A stretch of DNA of 64,000 bases from Daphnia carinata (GCF_022539665.2 NC_081337.1:2766679-2830678); one strand, 5' to 3'; positions 11,759-24,386 are shown, numbered from the stretch's first letter. Translations and numbers: made by a program. The notes: generated by a model from the letters alone, not told the origin.

Positions 11759-11793
<35 letters not shown>
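11759..11793. repeat. (AC)n microsatellite
   Basis: About seventeen uninterrupted AC units, the longest dinucleotide run in the rotund introns. Confidence 0.92.
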
Positions 11794-11797
<4 letters not shown>

Positions 11798-12961
11798 TAC
11801 CACCGCATTCTACGGTTAGTCATGTTCACTTGCCGGTTTGCTGTTTAGTTCTTTTTCCCAGTTGCCCTCAGGCAGAGCCTGGTGACCATATTCTTTGGGA
11901 CTTTTTTTTTTTTTTTTTTTTGCTGTGCACCGAGACATGATGATGAGCCTTTATACCTTTCCTCTCTAATGGCTATTTAATAGGTCCATTGAGCTACTGG
12001 AAACGATTTTTTCTTTTTCTTTTGCCTCTTTTTGGTTCGTTGGAAGACGACCTTGGCAGTCGCTTTCGAACAACACGAGTTGATAAAGCGTACGACAATC
12101 ATTCTTGTTGTCTCGAATCATTTTGAATCTAGTCAACACTCTCTTTGTTTTGAACCTGTGCTGCTGTTTCCTAACCCACAGGTGTGTGTGTTGCAGCAGT
12201 GAAACTTTGTTAAGTCATCCGTCTTGTTGATGAATCTCTTTATTTTTAGACGTTTGTTTCTTGTTGTTTTTCGGATGCGAGAAAAGGTTAATGAATTCAG
12301 ACGTAAAAGTGATTAGGGACACACATCGTGGGATTGCTTTTGGCTTTTCTCACGAAATGAGTTTTGTTTTTTCGTGGGGATTTCTTAAAATAGATTTATT
12401 TCAATTTGATGACATCACCAATATTCACAAGGCCCAGGTGTTGCTCTGCTCCTTTTTTCCTATCACAATTTAAGGACTCTATTTTTTGTTCCCTTAATCA
12501 TAAACACCTTGTTTTTCAAGAACCTCATCGATCATTTTCCTTTGCCCTAAAGTAAATGCGAGGAAAAAGATTTTTTTAAAAATTCATCTATTTTGCTTGA
12601 AACGTTTACTTCAAATAATTCGTTCAAGGGACCTCACTTAATGCGACGATTTATTTTATTTTTTTTTTTGAAGTTCCCAAACAATTCAAAGAAATTGTTT
12701 TTCCCTTTTTGAGTTAAATCCCTGAACCCTCCCGATCCTTATCATTTTTCATCGTAAAGGAAATGGAGATACACTTTTTTTTTTTCTAGTGCATTTTGTG
12801 AATTTGTTTTGTTTTGTTTTTTTTTTTGCAAGAAAGAATTTGTGGCACCCGATGTGTTTTTTTTTTGTTGTGATGTAAAATTTTAAAAAAAAAAAAGAAA
12901 AGAGGAAATTGTGTTGACAAAAAAATGTTGCGACGCTGGCGATCGACTTGGGGCTTCTACG

Positions 12962-12989
12962 GTGTGTGTGTGTGTGTGTGTGTGTGTGG
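12962..12989. repeat. (GT)n microsatellite
   Basis: About thirteen GT units, read directly. Confidence 0.9.
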
Positions 12990-13435
12990 TCCGTGCACAG
13001 GGCGGGGCTTTCAAAGAAAACATTCCAAACAGTAAAGGGATTTTGTATTAAATTTTGGGAGGAATTGAAAAAGAAACGACAACGACAGAGATACTTAAAA
13101 TGGTCTTATTCTATTTCTATTGGCTTGATATTTAAACTTTGCTTTCTTTTTTTGGTGTCTTGGTTGTGGTTCTTTCTTTAAAAAAAAAAAAATTGGTAGT
13201 TTCAAAAAGAAATGTCAAGTCTTTTTTTTTTTTATAACTTTCCGCTTTGATGATTCTTCGGTAATGGCTATTTTGGTTGTGGAGTAGAATTTTTTTTTTT
13301 GTCTTTTTCTCCCCTGTCGGATTTTCAAAACGTAGACAGAGCTCCCGCCTTCGTCCCGCGCCCCTGCAGATCTATTATTTTTTTTTTAAATAATAAAAAA
13401 AAAGCAAACAAAACAATTGGAAATCGAAAATCAGT

Positions 13436-13441
<6 letters not shown>

Positions 13442-13470
<29 letters not shown>
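13442..13470. repeat. (TC)n microsatellite near the splice acceptor
   Basis: About fourteen TC units beginning 90 bases upstream of the acceptor at 13531, with a second shorter CT run (about 13496-13512) adjacent to it. They may strengthen or make variable the pyrimidine tract of the terminal exon. Confidence 0.88.
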
Positions 13471-13474
<4 letters not shown>

Positions 13475-13531
13475 GGTCTTTTGGACTGGTCTCTTGCTCT
13501 CTCTCTCTCTCCCCTCTCTTGTTTTGTGCAG

Positions 13532-14797
13532 ATCTTTGGCTCCAAGGCAGACCTGCAGCTCCACACGCAGATCCACATGCGCGAGGCCAAGCCGTACAAA
13601 TGCACGCAGTGCTCCAAGTCGTTCGCCAACAGCTCGTACCTGTCGCAGCACTCGCGCATCCACCTGGGCATCAAGCCGTACCGCTGCGAGATTTGCCAGC
13701 GCAAGTTCACCCAGCTGAGTCACCTGCAGCAGCACATCCGCACGCACACGGGCGACAAGCCCTACAAGTGCCGACATCCCCACTGCACCAAGGCCTTCTC
13801 TCAGCTCAGCAACCTGCAGTCGCACTCGCGATGCCACCAGACGGACAAGCCCTACAAGTGCAACTCGTGCTACAAGTGCTTCCAGGACGAAACGGCCCTC
13901 CTAGAACACATTCCTAAGCACAAGGAGTCGAAACATCTCAAGACGCACATCTGCAACTTTTGCGGAAAGTCATACACTCAAGAAACTTATTTGGCTAAAC
14001 ACATGCAAAAGCATACGGAACGGCCGGAGAAGAGGTCGAGGGGAGGTGCGGCAGCGGCGGCGGCGGCGGCAGCAGCTTCGGCCAATGCCGCCGATTCCAA
14101 TTACTGGAACAAATCGGCTGAGGCCAACGGACTGGAACCTGGAACCGTCATGAATCACTCTAGTGGTCACGAGCGGAACGACGACTGCGTCCACAATGGC
14201 CAACAGCAGCAGCAGCAACAACAACAACTCCAACAGCAGCATGAACACCGTTTGCACGACGACCGTCTGGCACAACAAATTCATCCGCACCAAATTGGAG
14301 GCGGCGTGGGGAGCGGCTACGACAGTTCCAAGACGTCATCATCGTCCATTTCTGCCTTCACGCCCATTCAGAGTGCGGGAGGAATGCTCGGCGGAGGTGG
14401 CGGCGCCGGTCAAATGGGCGGAGGGGGAGTCCAGTCAGCTGTGGCGGCAGCAGCAGCGGCCGCCGCCGCAGCCGCCGCCGCCTCTCGCTCCTATTTCTCG
14501 TACGATCCTCTTGGAGCGTTCGCCAAAACGGCCCAACAGCCGCCGTCGTCGTCGTCGTCGACGCCGTCCTCCTCCACGTCGCAGATGGGCGGAGGCGCCA
14601 TGATGACGATGGAGTCGATGAAATCGGCCAACGCCTTCAACAACCAGCTGATCTCCTTGCACCAGATCAAGAACTACGCCCATCACGCGCATCATCCACA
14701 CCATCCGGCCGTGGCGGCAGCAGCAGCCGCTAATTTGATGTCGTCCGGCAAAGATTTTGATTTCGGTTTGGGCAGTAAAGACAAAGGTGGTCAGTAG
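13532..14797 (+). CDS. rn: rotund (rn) terminal exon: zinc fingers 1b-6 and C-terminal low-complexity region
   Basis: Nuclear DNA-binding transcription factor of the rotund/squeeze/lin-29 C2H2 family; in flies rotund patterns legs, antennae and other appendages. Phase-0 acceptor at TTGTGCAG, stop TAG at 14795-14797; 421 residues, making 528 in variant A. Finger histidine/cysteine positions in that protein: F1 C102/C105/H118/H122, F2 131/134/147/151, F3 159/162/175/179, F4 187/192/205/209 (C-X4-C), F5 217/220/233/237, F6 248/251/264/268. All zinc ligands are present. Segments such as RIHLGIKPYRCEICQRKF, QLSNLQSHSRCHQTDKP and EHIPKHKESKHLKTHIC are family hallmarks as I know them, and the third finger (no insertion before the first Cys) favours rotund over squeeze. 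The tail holds ten Ala (280-289), a nine-Gln run (331-339), Gly-rich stretches, thirteen Ala (412-424), a Ser run and a His-rich patch. Fingers are highly GC-rich in codon choice, unlike the flanking DNA. High certainty on family, good on orthology. Confidence 0.95.
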   Translation: MFGSKADLQLHTQIHMREAKPYKCTQCSKSFANSSYLSQHSRIHLGIKPYRCEICQRKFTQLSHLQQHIRTHTGDKPYKCRHPHCTKAFSQLSNLQSHSRCHQTDKPYKCNSCYKCFQDETALLEHIPKHKESKHLKTHICNFCGKSYTQETYLAKHMQKHTERPEKRSRGGAAAAAAAAAASANAADSNYWNKSAEANGLEPGTVMNHSSGHERNDDCVHNGQQQQQQQQQLQQQHEHRLHDDRLAQQIHPHQIGGGVGSGYDSSKTSSSSISAFTPIQSAGGMLGGGGGAGQMGGGGVQSAVAAAAAAAAAAAAASRSYFSYDPLGAFAKTAQQPPSSSSSTPSSSTSQMGGGAMMTMESMKSANAFNNQLISLHQIKNYAHHAHHPHHPAVAAAAAANLMSSGKDFDFGLGSKDKGGQ

Positions 14798-14893
14798 AAT
14801 GTTTTAGAAATTGTTTTCCCCCCATTTTTTTTTTTTTTTTTTTTTTTTTTTGGCGGGGAGCAAAAACACACCACCTCCACCTTGTTCGTCACA

Positions 14894-14924
<31 letters not shown>

Positions 14925-16625
14925 CTCGTTTTGATTTTTGGCCGATCGTTCAACTATTTATTTTAATTCCGTGCGACAACGATCGCTCCTCTTCGTTAAA
15001 AACGGGCGAAAGAATTTGATTTCATCTGCAACAGCCAACCGTGCAGCGAGAGAAGCCCATTGGATGTCTTGGGGGATTTGAACGAACGGCATTGACACCA
15101 ACCACCGCTGGATCGCGAGATGCGAGATCGTGAAACCGTTTGAGGGGAGGGAGGAGTAATTTCATTTTACCTGATTTTTGTTTTTGTTTTTTGAAAAGTG
15201 GGAGGAGTCCGTTTGTCGTTTAATAATTAAGACCATCACAAAACTCTGACGAGTTTGTAATAATTAATTAACGGGTGCCTTTTGTTCTTTTTTTTTTTTT
15301 TTTTTTTTTTTAATGAAATTTTGAACAAAAAAAAAAGCATCAAGTTTGTCTAGTTTGTGTGTGTTTTCTTCCAGTCTCACGGATTTCAATTAAAACAATT
15401 TTTCGGAAATTCTAATGAATAAGTTGGAGACAAAGATTTTTTTTTTCCCTTCCTTTTTTCGAAGCTCATTTGGGGGCGTTGTTGCGTCCAGTTCCAATTT
15501 CAAATACCTCAAGCTGTCCGATTTTTTTTTTTTCCTCCATCTTTTTTTTTTCTCTCCAGAAATCATTAAGAAAAAAAGCAGTGACTTGTCTTTTGTGAGA
15601 CAAAGTACCTCCAATTTAAATAGCTTGTTTATACGCAGTAATATATTCTCGATCGAAACACACACACACATGAGACACAACTGCGAGCCCGTCTTGATCT
15701 AATTAAATTTTTTTAAACGTTTTTTTATTTTTAATGTCATTTTTTTTTTGTTCTCTCCCTTTTTGATGGTCTCTGCCGTTATATGAAAAAAAAAAAAATT
15801 CCCCGGTGAAAATTTTTGAATGCGCAAAAATGTCGTGTCTACTCCCCTCCCCAATTCGATATGCGAGTCTCGTCTTCTAAGTAATTTTTTTTTTTACGTC
15901 GCTAAACTGGAACATTTTTTTTTTTCACGTTCGTTTCTAACTTGTTTAGACTGCCCCTTGAAATGTTGTTTCTCCTCAGTGAAAACATCACCGAAGAGAA
16001 AAAGGTGCATGTGTCTATTTCACGATAACAAAACGTCGAAGGAGAACCCCCCACCCCCCCCCCCCAAAAAAAACGTGTCGTGTTTTCTCTTTTTTTTTTT
16101 TTTTTTTTTTTCTCTCTTTACTTGTAAATACGCAAGAAAGTGTTTTTTTTTTTGTGTTTTCCGTCTAAGGGAGGGAGGTTGAATTGACTTGTTGAAAATT
16201 CCGATCCCTCGTTTCGTGCGTGTTGTTTCCCACCTCCCCAACGTTTCTTTATCTCAATGATTTCGCCCCCATTTTTTTTTTTCGCGTGTTCATTTTTTTT
16301 TTTTTTCTGAAAATTCCCTGTCAGTTTTGTTTTGCCTATTAGGGGATTGGTCGAATTATTTTTTTTCTGTTGTTGTTTGTGCTGTCGTTTTGTTTTGTCT
16401 TTTGATGGCGATTTATTAGGAGAGGAGACAATGCCAACAGGATTCTCTTTCTCGATTTCAAAATAGATTTTTTTTTTGTCACTCCCTTTTCTTTTCAAAC
16501 ATTGGGAAACCTGTTTGACCTTTTTTTCTAGAAAAGATTTTCGACAACAACAGAACAAACATGAATTCTTGTTTTTTTTTTTAATTTAAAAATACGCATG
16601 TGTATGTTTCTGTATGTGTGTGTCT

Positions 16626-16670
16626 GTGTGTGTGCACAGGATGTCGTGTTCAATTCCTGTGCACACACAC
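16626..16670 (+). other. Perfect hairpin in the rotund 3'UTR
   Basis: GTGTGTGTGCACAGGA (16626-16641) is exactly reverse-complementary to TCCTGTGCACACACAC (16655-16670), with a 13-base loop (16642-16654). Eight of the sixteen pairs are GT/AC repeat, but the CACAGGA half is unique sequence. If it is transcribed, this would be a stable stem in the 3'UTR. Confidence 0.7.
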
Positions 16671-16873
16671 GCACAAAACAATGCCATTTTTCTTGTACAA
16701 GTTTGCTACTTACACAGTATCTCCATTTCCTCTCGTTTTTTTCCCCCTTAAAAGAAATTTTTTTTTCTTTTCCTTTTTTTATTTGTGTCTCCTTTTTATC
16801 TGCTCCATTCAAGCTTGAAAACACAAAAAAAAACGTTAATTAAAAGTGAGAATCATTTCTTGACGATAAAAAT

Positions 16874-16898
16874 AATAAAACGATAATTCAATAATAAA
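16874..16898 (+). terminator. rn: Poly(A) signals of rotund
   Basis: AATAAA occurs at 16874-16879 and again at 16893-16898. They are followed by a T-rich stretch and then a GT-rich element (TTTGAATGTGTG, about 16940-16951). These are the first AATAAA hexamers seen downstream of the rotund stop codon. Confidence 0.6.
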
Positions 16899-17039
16899 TA
16901 TGTGGTCGAATTATTTTCCGTTTTTAATTCACTTTTCTTGTTTGAATGTGTGAGGGAGCGTTTTTGCGATTAGGAGATGAATGTTTGATTTGAATTTGGG
17001 CGCCCTTTATGCACTTTCTCGACGGGTTGAAACAAGCGA

Positions 17040-17052
17040 CCACTAGATGGCG
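17040..17052 (+). promoter_or_regulatory. CTCF-like site downstream of rotund
   Basis: CCACTAGATGGCG is a close match to the conserved CTCF core. It lies about 140 bases beyond the last rotund poly(A) signal, a natural place for a domain boundary. Binding is inferred. Confidence 0.4.
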
Positions 17053-20000
17053 GAATATGTTGCTGCCTAAGGCTATCGAAATTTCCTTCTTTATACCTAA
17101 ATTTGATTCGTTTTTCTTATTTGAAGGAAAACTTTACATCATATTTAATGATGGTTGAGAAGCTTTTCACCTGATTTCAAAAATCAGTTTTCCTGTTTTT
17201 AATTTTTTACCATCTAATCGTTTTTTTTTTTTGCGAAATCGCTCAAGACTTCCGCTATCGAAGTTTTTTTGTTTTTTTTTGCGACGGGCAAAAACTCTAT
17301 GCAGAAAGAAGTTAAACAGAAACCTGCTGCTGCGAGTTGGTGTTTAAAACTGATAACGCAAAAAGAAAAAAGATTTTAAAATAAAATTCTTTTCTTTTTT
17401 TACTTTGTCTTTGAGCTAAAGTATAATGGATGTGAGTTTGGCTTGTACGTCAATTAATCCAATCTTTTTTCTTTTCAGTTCTTGGGGAAAAAATTCGCAT
17501 AATTTCCATCGAAACTAACATATTAAATGTCGCAAGTGACTTGAGGGTAGTCATCCTTTTTTTTTTTCTTACTAACAAAATAGAAACCCGACGCTGGAAC
17601 ACAAGCGGCGTTACAAGACACTCTCACTCTTTAGTTTTTGATTCTCCTTTTTTGAAAGTGTACACAAACCGTTGGGTGGAAACGTAGACTTTGTGATTGA
17701 TCCTCGTTCCGTTGAGTTTGTTATAAACGAGCTCTTGGTCGAAGAGAAATCCCAACCCCCCGATGCTAAGAGGCCATCGTTCATCATCCCATATTGCGTA
17801 TCACCACAAATATTATGTATTCGCTTGAATTCTTTTTCTTTTCTTTTTAGCGCTTATGAATCAAAACTGTTTGAATTTATTTTTTTTTGGCACGACTATA
17901 TGCCCGCCGGCTGGAACAATTTGTTTTTCGTACGTCATATCGCTCAAAGTCCGAGACTTGTTAACAATGATAATAGAAGACTGTGAGAGACGGCGACACT
18001 GGCAAACAGCTGATACCTAGAGCCGCCATTTTTGTTTTCTTCCTGCGCGCTGCCAACAATGCGGAAAAGATGCCAGGCGGAATCGTTCCGCTTTGCAAAC
18101 TCTATAATTGAAACATGGCTGCTGCAACCTGATGGCGCAAACTGTTTAATTAAAGGCAACGGTGGGGTAGTCATTTGAAGAGGCAAGGAATCGTCTTACG
18201 TCACCGTGTTTTTGAAATGACATTTAGAAATGTCTTCCATCTTTTAGCCCCGCCCTATTAATTAACAGGCATTTTTGAACATTTGATAGGCCATCATCCG
18301 TTGTTATGCGACGGCCAGAAACTGTAAAATTCGTTCGTACCGATTGCCAGTGTTTAAATTGCGCTCGCAGTTGTTTTTCGAGAAAACATTTGAAATTTGT
18401 GTCTTGTGCGCACAGGTCAATCGAGTCCGCCTCAAGTTTTGCAAGCGGCTAAATGATCTTACATATGCTAGCCTATAATGCGAGAGTCGCTCGAGTTTGA
18501 AGACTTGAGCTCTAATTGCTTTTATAAAGTTAACTTTATCGGCAACTGCTGCAGTTGGATACATCTACGTATTCGTCGTCGCCTGGGCCGTCCATACAGA
18601 GCCTCCACTAGCTGCCAGAGTTTTGAAACTTGAATAAGAAGAGATTTTCGCCAATTTAACCCTCGCGTCGGGCACAACTCGAAACTCTATAGTCCGCCCT
18701 TCTTGAGATGGCCCGTCTAAAATTTGCAGACTTTCAAGTGCGCATAGTCTGTTTTCGTTTGATTAAGGACGGCCAAAATGGCGTCCTTTTCACTCCGACG
18801 GTGTTTTTATTTTTCTGGTGAAAAAACATTTGATCGTGAAAACGGCCATCAACTTTGAATGAGTGAAAGCTATTTTTATCCCAATCGAATAATGAAAAGA
18901 AAAAAGACTCATCGGCCACCTAATGGAGCGTAAGCTTCTAACAGGAGAGAAAATAAGAGCCACTTGCGGTCATGACGACCGCTAACAATAAAAACTGTTT
19001 TTTGTTTTCCTTGTGTTCTTTTTGCCATGCTTATGGTGTGTGTATTTTGGTACGATGTGAGCTTTCCACCGGCTGAGAGAGAGAGAGTTAACCGGGCCTG
19101 TATTATTACATATTATTATGGGTATCAAAAAGAATGACTCACTATACGTACAACCACGGACACGGCTGCTCTCGATACAATAAAGAAACTTTCACCGCAT
19201 TCTTCTAATTGATTTTTGATGGCCAGCCGGTGGCATTTTGGCAGAATTTAAAAGTGTGACGTATTATCACGCTATGGCTATTTTATTTTTTTGTAGAGAA
19301 GGGCCGTTTCTATTTATTCGTTGGCTTCGTAGGCCTAGCCGCGCAATCTCTTATCAAAACAGAACGAAGGTTGTATTACGATCTATAGGCCTGTTGACTT
19401 TCACGCATCTTGAACGGTAGTTTTGAAACAGGAAACTCCTTTAGAGTCATAAACAAATTTAATTGCAATGGAGCTCATCTGGCTGCTGCTATGACCTAAA
19501 TATATTAGACACAAACAATCACACAAAATGGCGGCATCATTTCCTTTAGTAATTAAACTCGACGACATTTGATATTCGCCTGTTTATTAGATTTTACAGT
19601 GACCGGGTCGAAAGCTACGCATAACATTGTATGCGTAGACGTGTTAGTCTTAACTGACCTTTTGTTCATTTCATTGCCGCAAAGCCCTTTTTGCAAGTGA
19701 ATCGAAAGTCAAACCGGTTCACACTATGTAGCCCTACTCAATTTTATAAGCCTTTTATGTATCGAGTTTTCATCTCTTTTAAATACGAATGAATCTTTGA
19801 TTGCTCCAATTGCCCTAAAAGCTCTACGTGTTTCATAGCCCCTGCTGCCTATGTCGTGTGCATAAAGGAAGGATTATTTCGAAAGAGGCTCACTACTTTG
19901 CTTTAACACTTTCCTACCCGTTAGAAAAACTTTGTTTTTTTGTTGCGCAAACAATCGGCCAATCCGCTTAACACCGATATACAGCCTATACGTGTATAGG

Positions 20001-23000
20001 CTCGATAGAATGTCCCGTTGAGTTGATTGCGATTTTTTTAAAAAGAGCTGTCCGCCGTTATAAAAGAAAAGCCGATTTTCGTAGTATCCGTTACGTGACG
20101 GGTAAAGTTGTGAAAAAGCCCGCAATTTTCGAAACTAACCTGCATTTATTTAAAATAATAAATACAGGTTTTGTTGTGTTAGCTTTAATAGGATGTGCTC
20201 CAAAGCACACAGCATGGCACATGAGCTGGGCGTTATGATTATCAAGGAAAATGTAAATATCCTTTCCATAATGCATCATCGTACGCATTTCAAAGCGAAA
20301 GACGTTGACGTCCAGGGAGATTCATCCAACAGAGTGTGTCTACGTCATATTAGCAATTACAGAGCCTGCTTAGAAAGTGAACGAAAAGAAAAAAGGAAAC
20401 GAAAACAAAACGGATAAAGAGAAGGCGGACATTGGGAAAATGTTGATGCGCTGCGTCTCCAATTGCGCTTTATTCCGCATCAGCCCTAGCGCTTGATGAT
20501 GGGCCTTGTTTGATGCGCAAAGCCTGCATAATGAAGGTCTTCATTATGTTAAAGATCCACTCGAAGCTTTGCGTTGAAAATCCTTCGGTTCGTCAAGTAA
20601 CTCGGCCAGCAGAGAAATGTAATCAAGTGAAGGGGCTCTTTGTGATGAGCAGCCGTAGGCATCAACGAAGGTTACACATATCAGTCAAAGACAATATAAC
20701 AGCAATATATACTAGCATTGAAGTATGTTAAGGCTCTTGCCGTCGTCTGTCGCGCACCCAACCCTTTTGATTGGATTGCCAACAGTTTCCTTGTGAGTCT
20801 CCCCCACGCCTTCATATCTTATTTCTCCGATGCCAAGTTCCTGAGTCTCTGGCGTCGCTTTGCAGCTGGCGTCAGACGCGCATTACACGATGCGCTTTCT
20901 CCCGGGACTTTTTCCCTAATTTTAATTATTATTTTGATGTAAATGCATTTTGCTTGTTTTCAAAGAGATGCCAGGCATTTGAATTTTATTTTTATTTCTT
21001 ACATGCGGCGGAGGCCTAGCGAACAGCCATTTTAGGCCTGTCTATTAAAACTGTGTTATGAATTGAATTGCGCTTTGACTTTTTCTTTGTAATGGCGCCT
21101 TTGCGAAGGACTTGGATTTCGATAATGAACGCGAATCCAACTGAAAATCTAAAAAATCGACTCGGGGGCGCAAGTTTCACGCGATTTGGCGGTGGTGCGC
21201 AACGTCGAACCTTTTGCTTGACAATTCTCTTTGCCTTCGGATCGGTTGGGATGTCGCCTTATAATATAAAGTAAACTAACTTTGCTATAGTTATATATGT
21301 GCCCCCCAAGTTTTAAGTAACACATGCCAAGGCTACACGAAGCAGATTGTAAACTTGAACGCATAGCACAAAAGTCCCGTTCGACTCCTCGGCATGACAA
21401 CTTAAATCCGTCTCTCCCAACAATTGTTTTTTTTTTTTAGTTTGGTGACAAGTAAAATAAAATATTTATATGTAAAGTTTGAAACAAAAAAGTGAGGAGT
21501 AAAGATCTAGCCAACAATGGCAGCCAGAGTTGGGGCCTTCAACATTTTCTTGCTTATATCTATATATTTCTTGAGTAAATATTGGCCAGCTTTTGTAGGT
21601 ATTCTTAGAGAATGTCGCCAAGAGGGAAGAGCCCCAAGAGCTGTGCTGCTTCTTTATACTCATTACACAGTCATGGCAACTCCCCTGCCCTTTCTCCTCT
21701 TTTCATTAGCTAATTGTTTTCCGTCATCACGGGCCGCGAGAGAGAGAGGAGAAATCTTCGTTGGAGGCGATTTTGTTGTTGTCCGATGCTGCTCAGGGGC
21801 TTGAAGATTTTAGAAGGTTTCGCTGGCCAACATGATGATGTTTGTAATAAAGGCAAAGGAGAGGAACATGGAGATTAGAAGAGAGTTGTACAAATAAGAG
21901 CCAACGGGGCACCAAAATCCTTCCATCTGCATATGGAAAATCTCATTTCGCACGTAGCCATCCAGTTTTACATTCCCGTACACGATCAATAATCGGCACA
22001 ACTTCTCATGGCCGTTTTTTTTTTTATTTTTCTAAATAATTTTCTTGTTTACTGGATCGGGGGGTTCAAAAACCGGTCCAAATATTTTTTTTTTTTACCG
22101 GTGATGTAGCCAATGAAGATTTCCCTCCCTTTAAATAGGAATGTAGCCCCCCCCCCCCATCAAAAAAACATCTTTTTGTTCCTGTTACGTAAAAAGGGTT
22201 GAAATAATTTTTCGTGATGATGGAAGCGTCGTCGCCAATCTATTATGAATAGCTCCCTCTTTTTCTCTCTTTCACCAGAGGGGATTTTAGCGAATTTTCC
22301 CCCCAAGTTCTTGATATGTTTTGTTTTTTTAAGTTTAACGTGCGTTGGCCAAACGTGAAGGGATCAGCGGGATGTCTGCTGTATTATTCCTATTGAAAAT
22401 AACGACGAAAGTTTTCCGTAAAAACCCAAATTTTGAATATTCAACATAATGAAATCCATATAGATCGCTCTCGTACTTAATAAAAAAAAAATAGAAGACC
22501 TTAAACCCCAAACTTTTTTTTGATATGTTCGTCCGAAAAATGTCACCGGGATGTTGAGGATTCATATCGACGAAACAAACTGACGAATCCATTTCACTAT
22601 ATACATATATTTAGCCTAGTTTATAAGACGTGTAGAATAAAGTTTGGTGGACCGGTTTTTCGAGATAACCCGTTGATTAGCCCTTGCGTCCATTTCCAAG
22701 TAAAAAAAATAATAATAATGGACCAGTTCCCAAAATACATAACGGCTTTTCCCAAGATTCAATCCCAGCCAATCGAGTGTACACACACATTTAAAATACA
22801 GGTTTTCTCGTGTAAAAAAAAAAAAGCGAATCTTTTCCAACCCTTTGTGCATTTTTTTTTTTGCTTCTTCGTAGCGTGTGACCCGAAACGTCGGCATGTT
22901 TTTTTTTTCCAGTTTGGTCAGCAATTGTTTCGCATCCATCATCCCCCCTCGCGTGTTTTTTCCGTGGGACACTACCGGTATCTTGTGTATAAAAGCGAGT

Positions 23001-24300
23001 TTTATTAGTAAAGGAGATGTTATAATGTGGAACAGTATTTAAAGAAAAACCCGTTTTATTTTTTTCTTTCTGATGGAAAAAGTTCAATCGGATTGCGCGG
23101 GGGGGATGAGGTGATTTTCAAAAGAGAAAACCCCTCACCCCGTGTGAAATGTCCGAGCGCGGGTATCCGACCGGTTTTTCATTCCATCACACACACTATT
23201 TTCTTCTTACATTTCTTTTGCGATAGAAATAAAAAAAAAAAACCAAAACAACATCGGATCGGATATATGCAATAACCTGTTTTGCATACAATAACTGTGA
23301 AACTGTCGGTACACACGGTTTTTGATATTGTGCAAAAAAAACCGGTGGGTAACATCCACCCCCTTTTTTTTTGGGGGGGGGGAGATATTTGCTGCACAGT
23401 ATGAACCCAATATTTTTTTTTTTGCTTGTATAGAAAACGAGTTTCTTTTTTTATGTATATGGGGGGAACGGTAAGATCTATTTGTCGGGGAAAGAGTTTG
23501 AAAAAAAAAACGTAGATATTTTGCCGGCCGTGGGAAAACGATGGATGTTTGGCCAGTCGATTGCCAGTTGGCTTGTGGATCGTGTCTCTTAATTTTTCTT
23601 ATCGCAACGATTACCTGTCTGGCCCTGTCCATCATTTCAAAAACTGGAACGGTTACTCAATTCTCCCCTTTTTTAGTTTGACAGATTCCTATTTAACAGT
23701 TTGGACAGTTGAAATGTTTTTAACTTTCTCTTGTGAGATGCCAAACTACGTCGTCTGACTGTTGCCAAGTTGTTCGATTGGGGCGTGTTTATTTCTCGTT
23801 GGACCATTAAATTGCGCAAAATGAGAGGCAGACAGTCAACTATTTTCTTAGCGAAAATTAGGGGACGCAAAATTAGGTGGCAGGACGCTCATCCCGAAGG
23901 CAATCAGGATATCCCCGTGGCAACGCTTTGCCCCAGCGTCTTGACGCGTCGCTTCCATTTTTGTTTTACCCTTTTCTAACGATGTTGGAAATGAACAGAA
24001 ACGGCAATTCGTCCCGCGTGTGCCCAAAATCGTTTGATTTGCAATTTTCATACTTGAGCGCTATTACCATGTCTTAAACTAAAATCATCGCCATTTAAAA
24101 TAAGAAAAAAGATTTTTAGAATTTCTTTAAGAAGATCACGTGTGGGCTGATCATTTTGTCCGTCTGCGCCGTGTTGATTATTCGAAAGTCTAAATGCATC
24201 AGGAAAGAGTAGAGTAGTTTATCTTTCGAGTCTATCTAACAAGAGTGCCTATGTAAATTGAAAATTCGAACGTCTGCTTAATGGATGACCACACACGGCG
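17053..24300. other. Intergenic DNA, no gene recognised
   Basis: This stretch has far fewer homopolymers than the introns, which suggests different constraint. It holds four Pho/YY1-type words (18025, 18775, 19525, 21026), a CpG-rich patch at about 18000-18200 and several AGGCCTA words. Short ORFs exist on both strands (for example 21517-21804 + and 21810-22001 -), but none shows a recognisable domain, splice context or codon bias. 22.0-23.6 kb returns to poly-T/poly-C runs. Confidence 0.5.
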
Positions 24301-24357
24301 TTTTGCTGGCCAACTCACATTGCCTGTTTTTCCAGTTACTGATTCGTCAATCATATC

Positions 24358-24386
24358 ATTGACGTCATTGGATATTTAAGTGCAAC
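24358..24386 (+). promoter_or_regulatory. CRE / inverted CCAAT / TATA-like cluster
   Basis: A full CRE, TGACGTCA (24360-24367), is followed at once by ATTGG (an inverted CCAAT box) and then TATTTAAG, all within 30 bases. The spacing looks like a core promoter. Nothing coding follows within 1 kb, so it could equally be an enhancer core. Confidence 0.3.

Larger units (their letters stand above)
11320..13531 (+). other. rn: rotund intron before the terminal zinc-finger exon
   Basis: Intron with AC and GT microsatellites (11612-11634, 11759-11793, 12962-12989), a TC run (13442-13470) and a long CT-rich tract that ends in TTTTGTGCAG at 13522-13531, a strong acceptor. Nothing coding recognised. 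Confidence 0.7.
14798..16920 (+). other. rn: rotund 3'UTR (inferred extent)
   Basis: From the stop codon to just past two AATAAA signals there is no other exon or acceptor that interrupts. The stretch holds long T runs (14826-14850, 14897-14923, 15290-15310) and a perfect 16-base-pair hairpin at 16626-16670. The extent is inferred from the poly(A) signals, and an earlier cleavage site cannot be excluded. Confidence 0.55.

Noticed and set aside
21517-22001. Two ORFs (+ and -) with hydrophobic stretches that look like membrane segments
   Set aside because: Hydrophobic runs come from T-rich DNA; no homology recognised, no promoter or poly(A) context.
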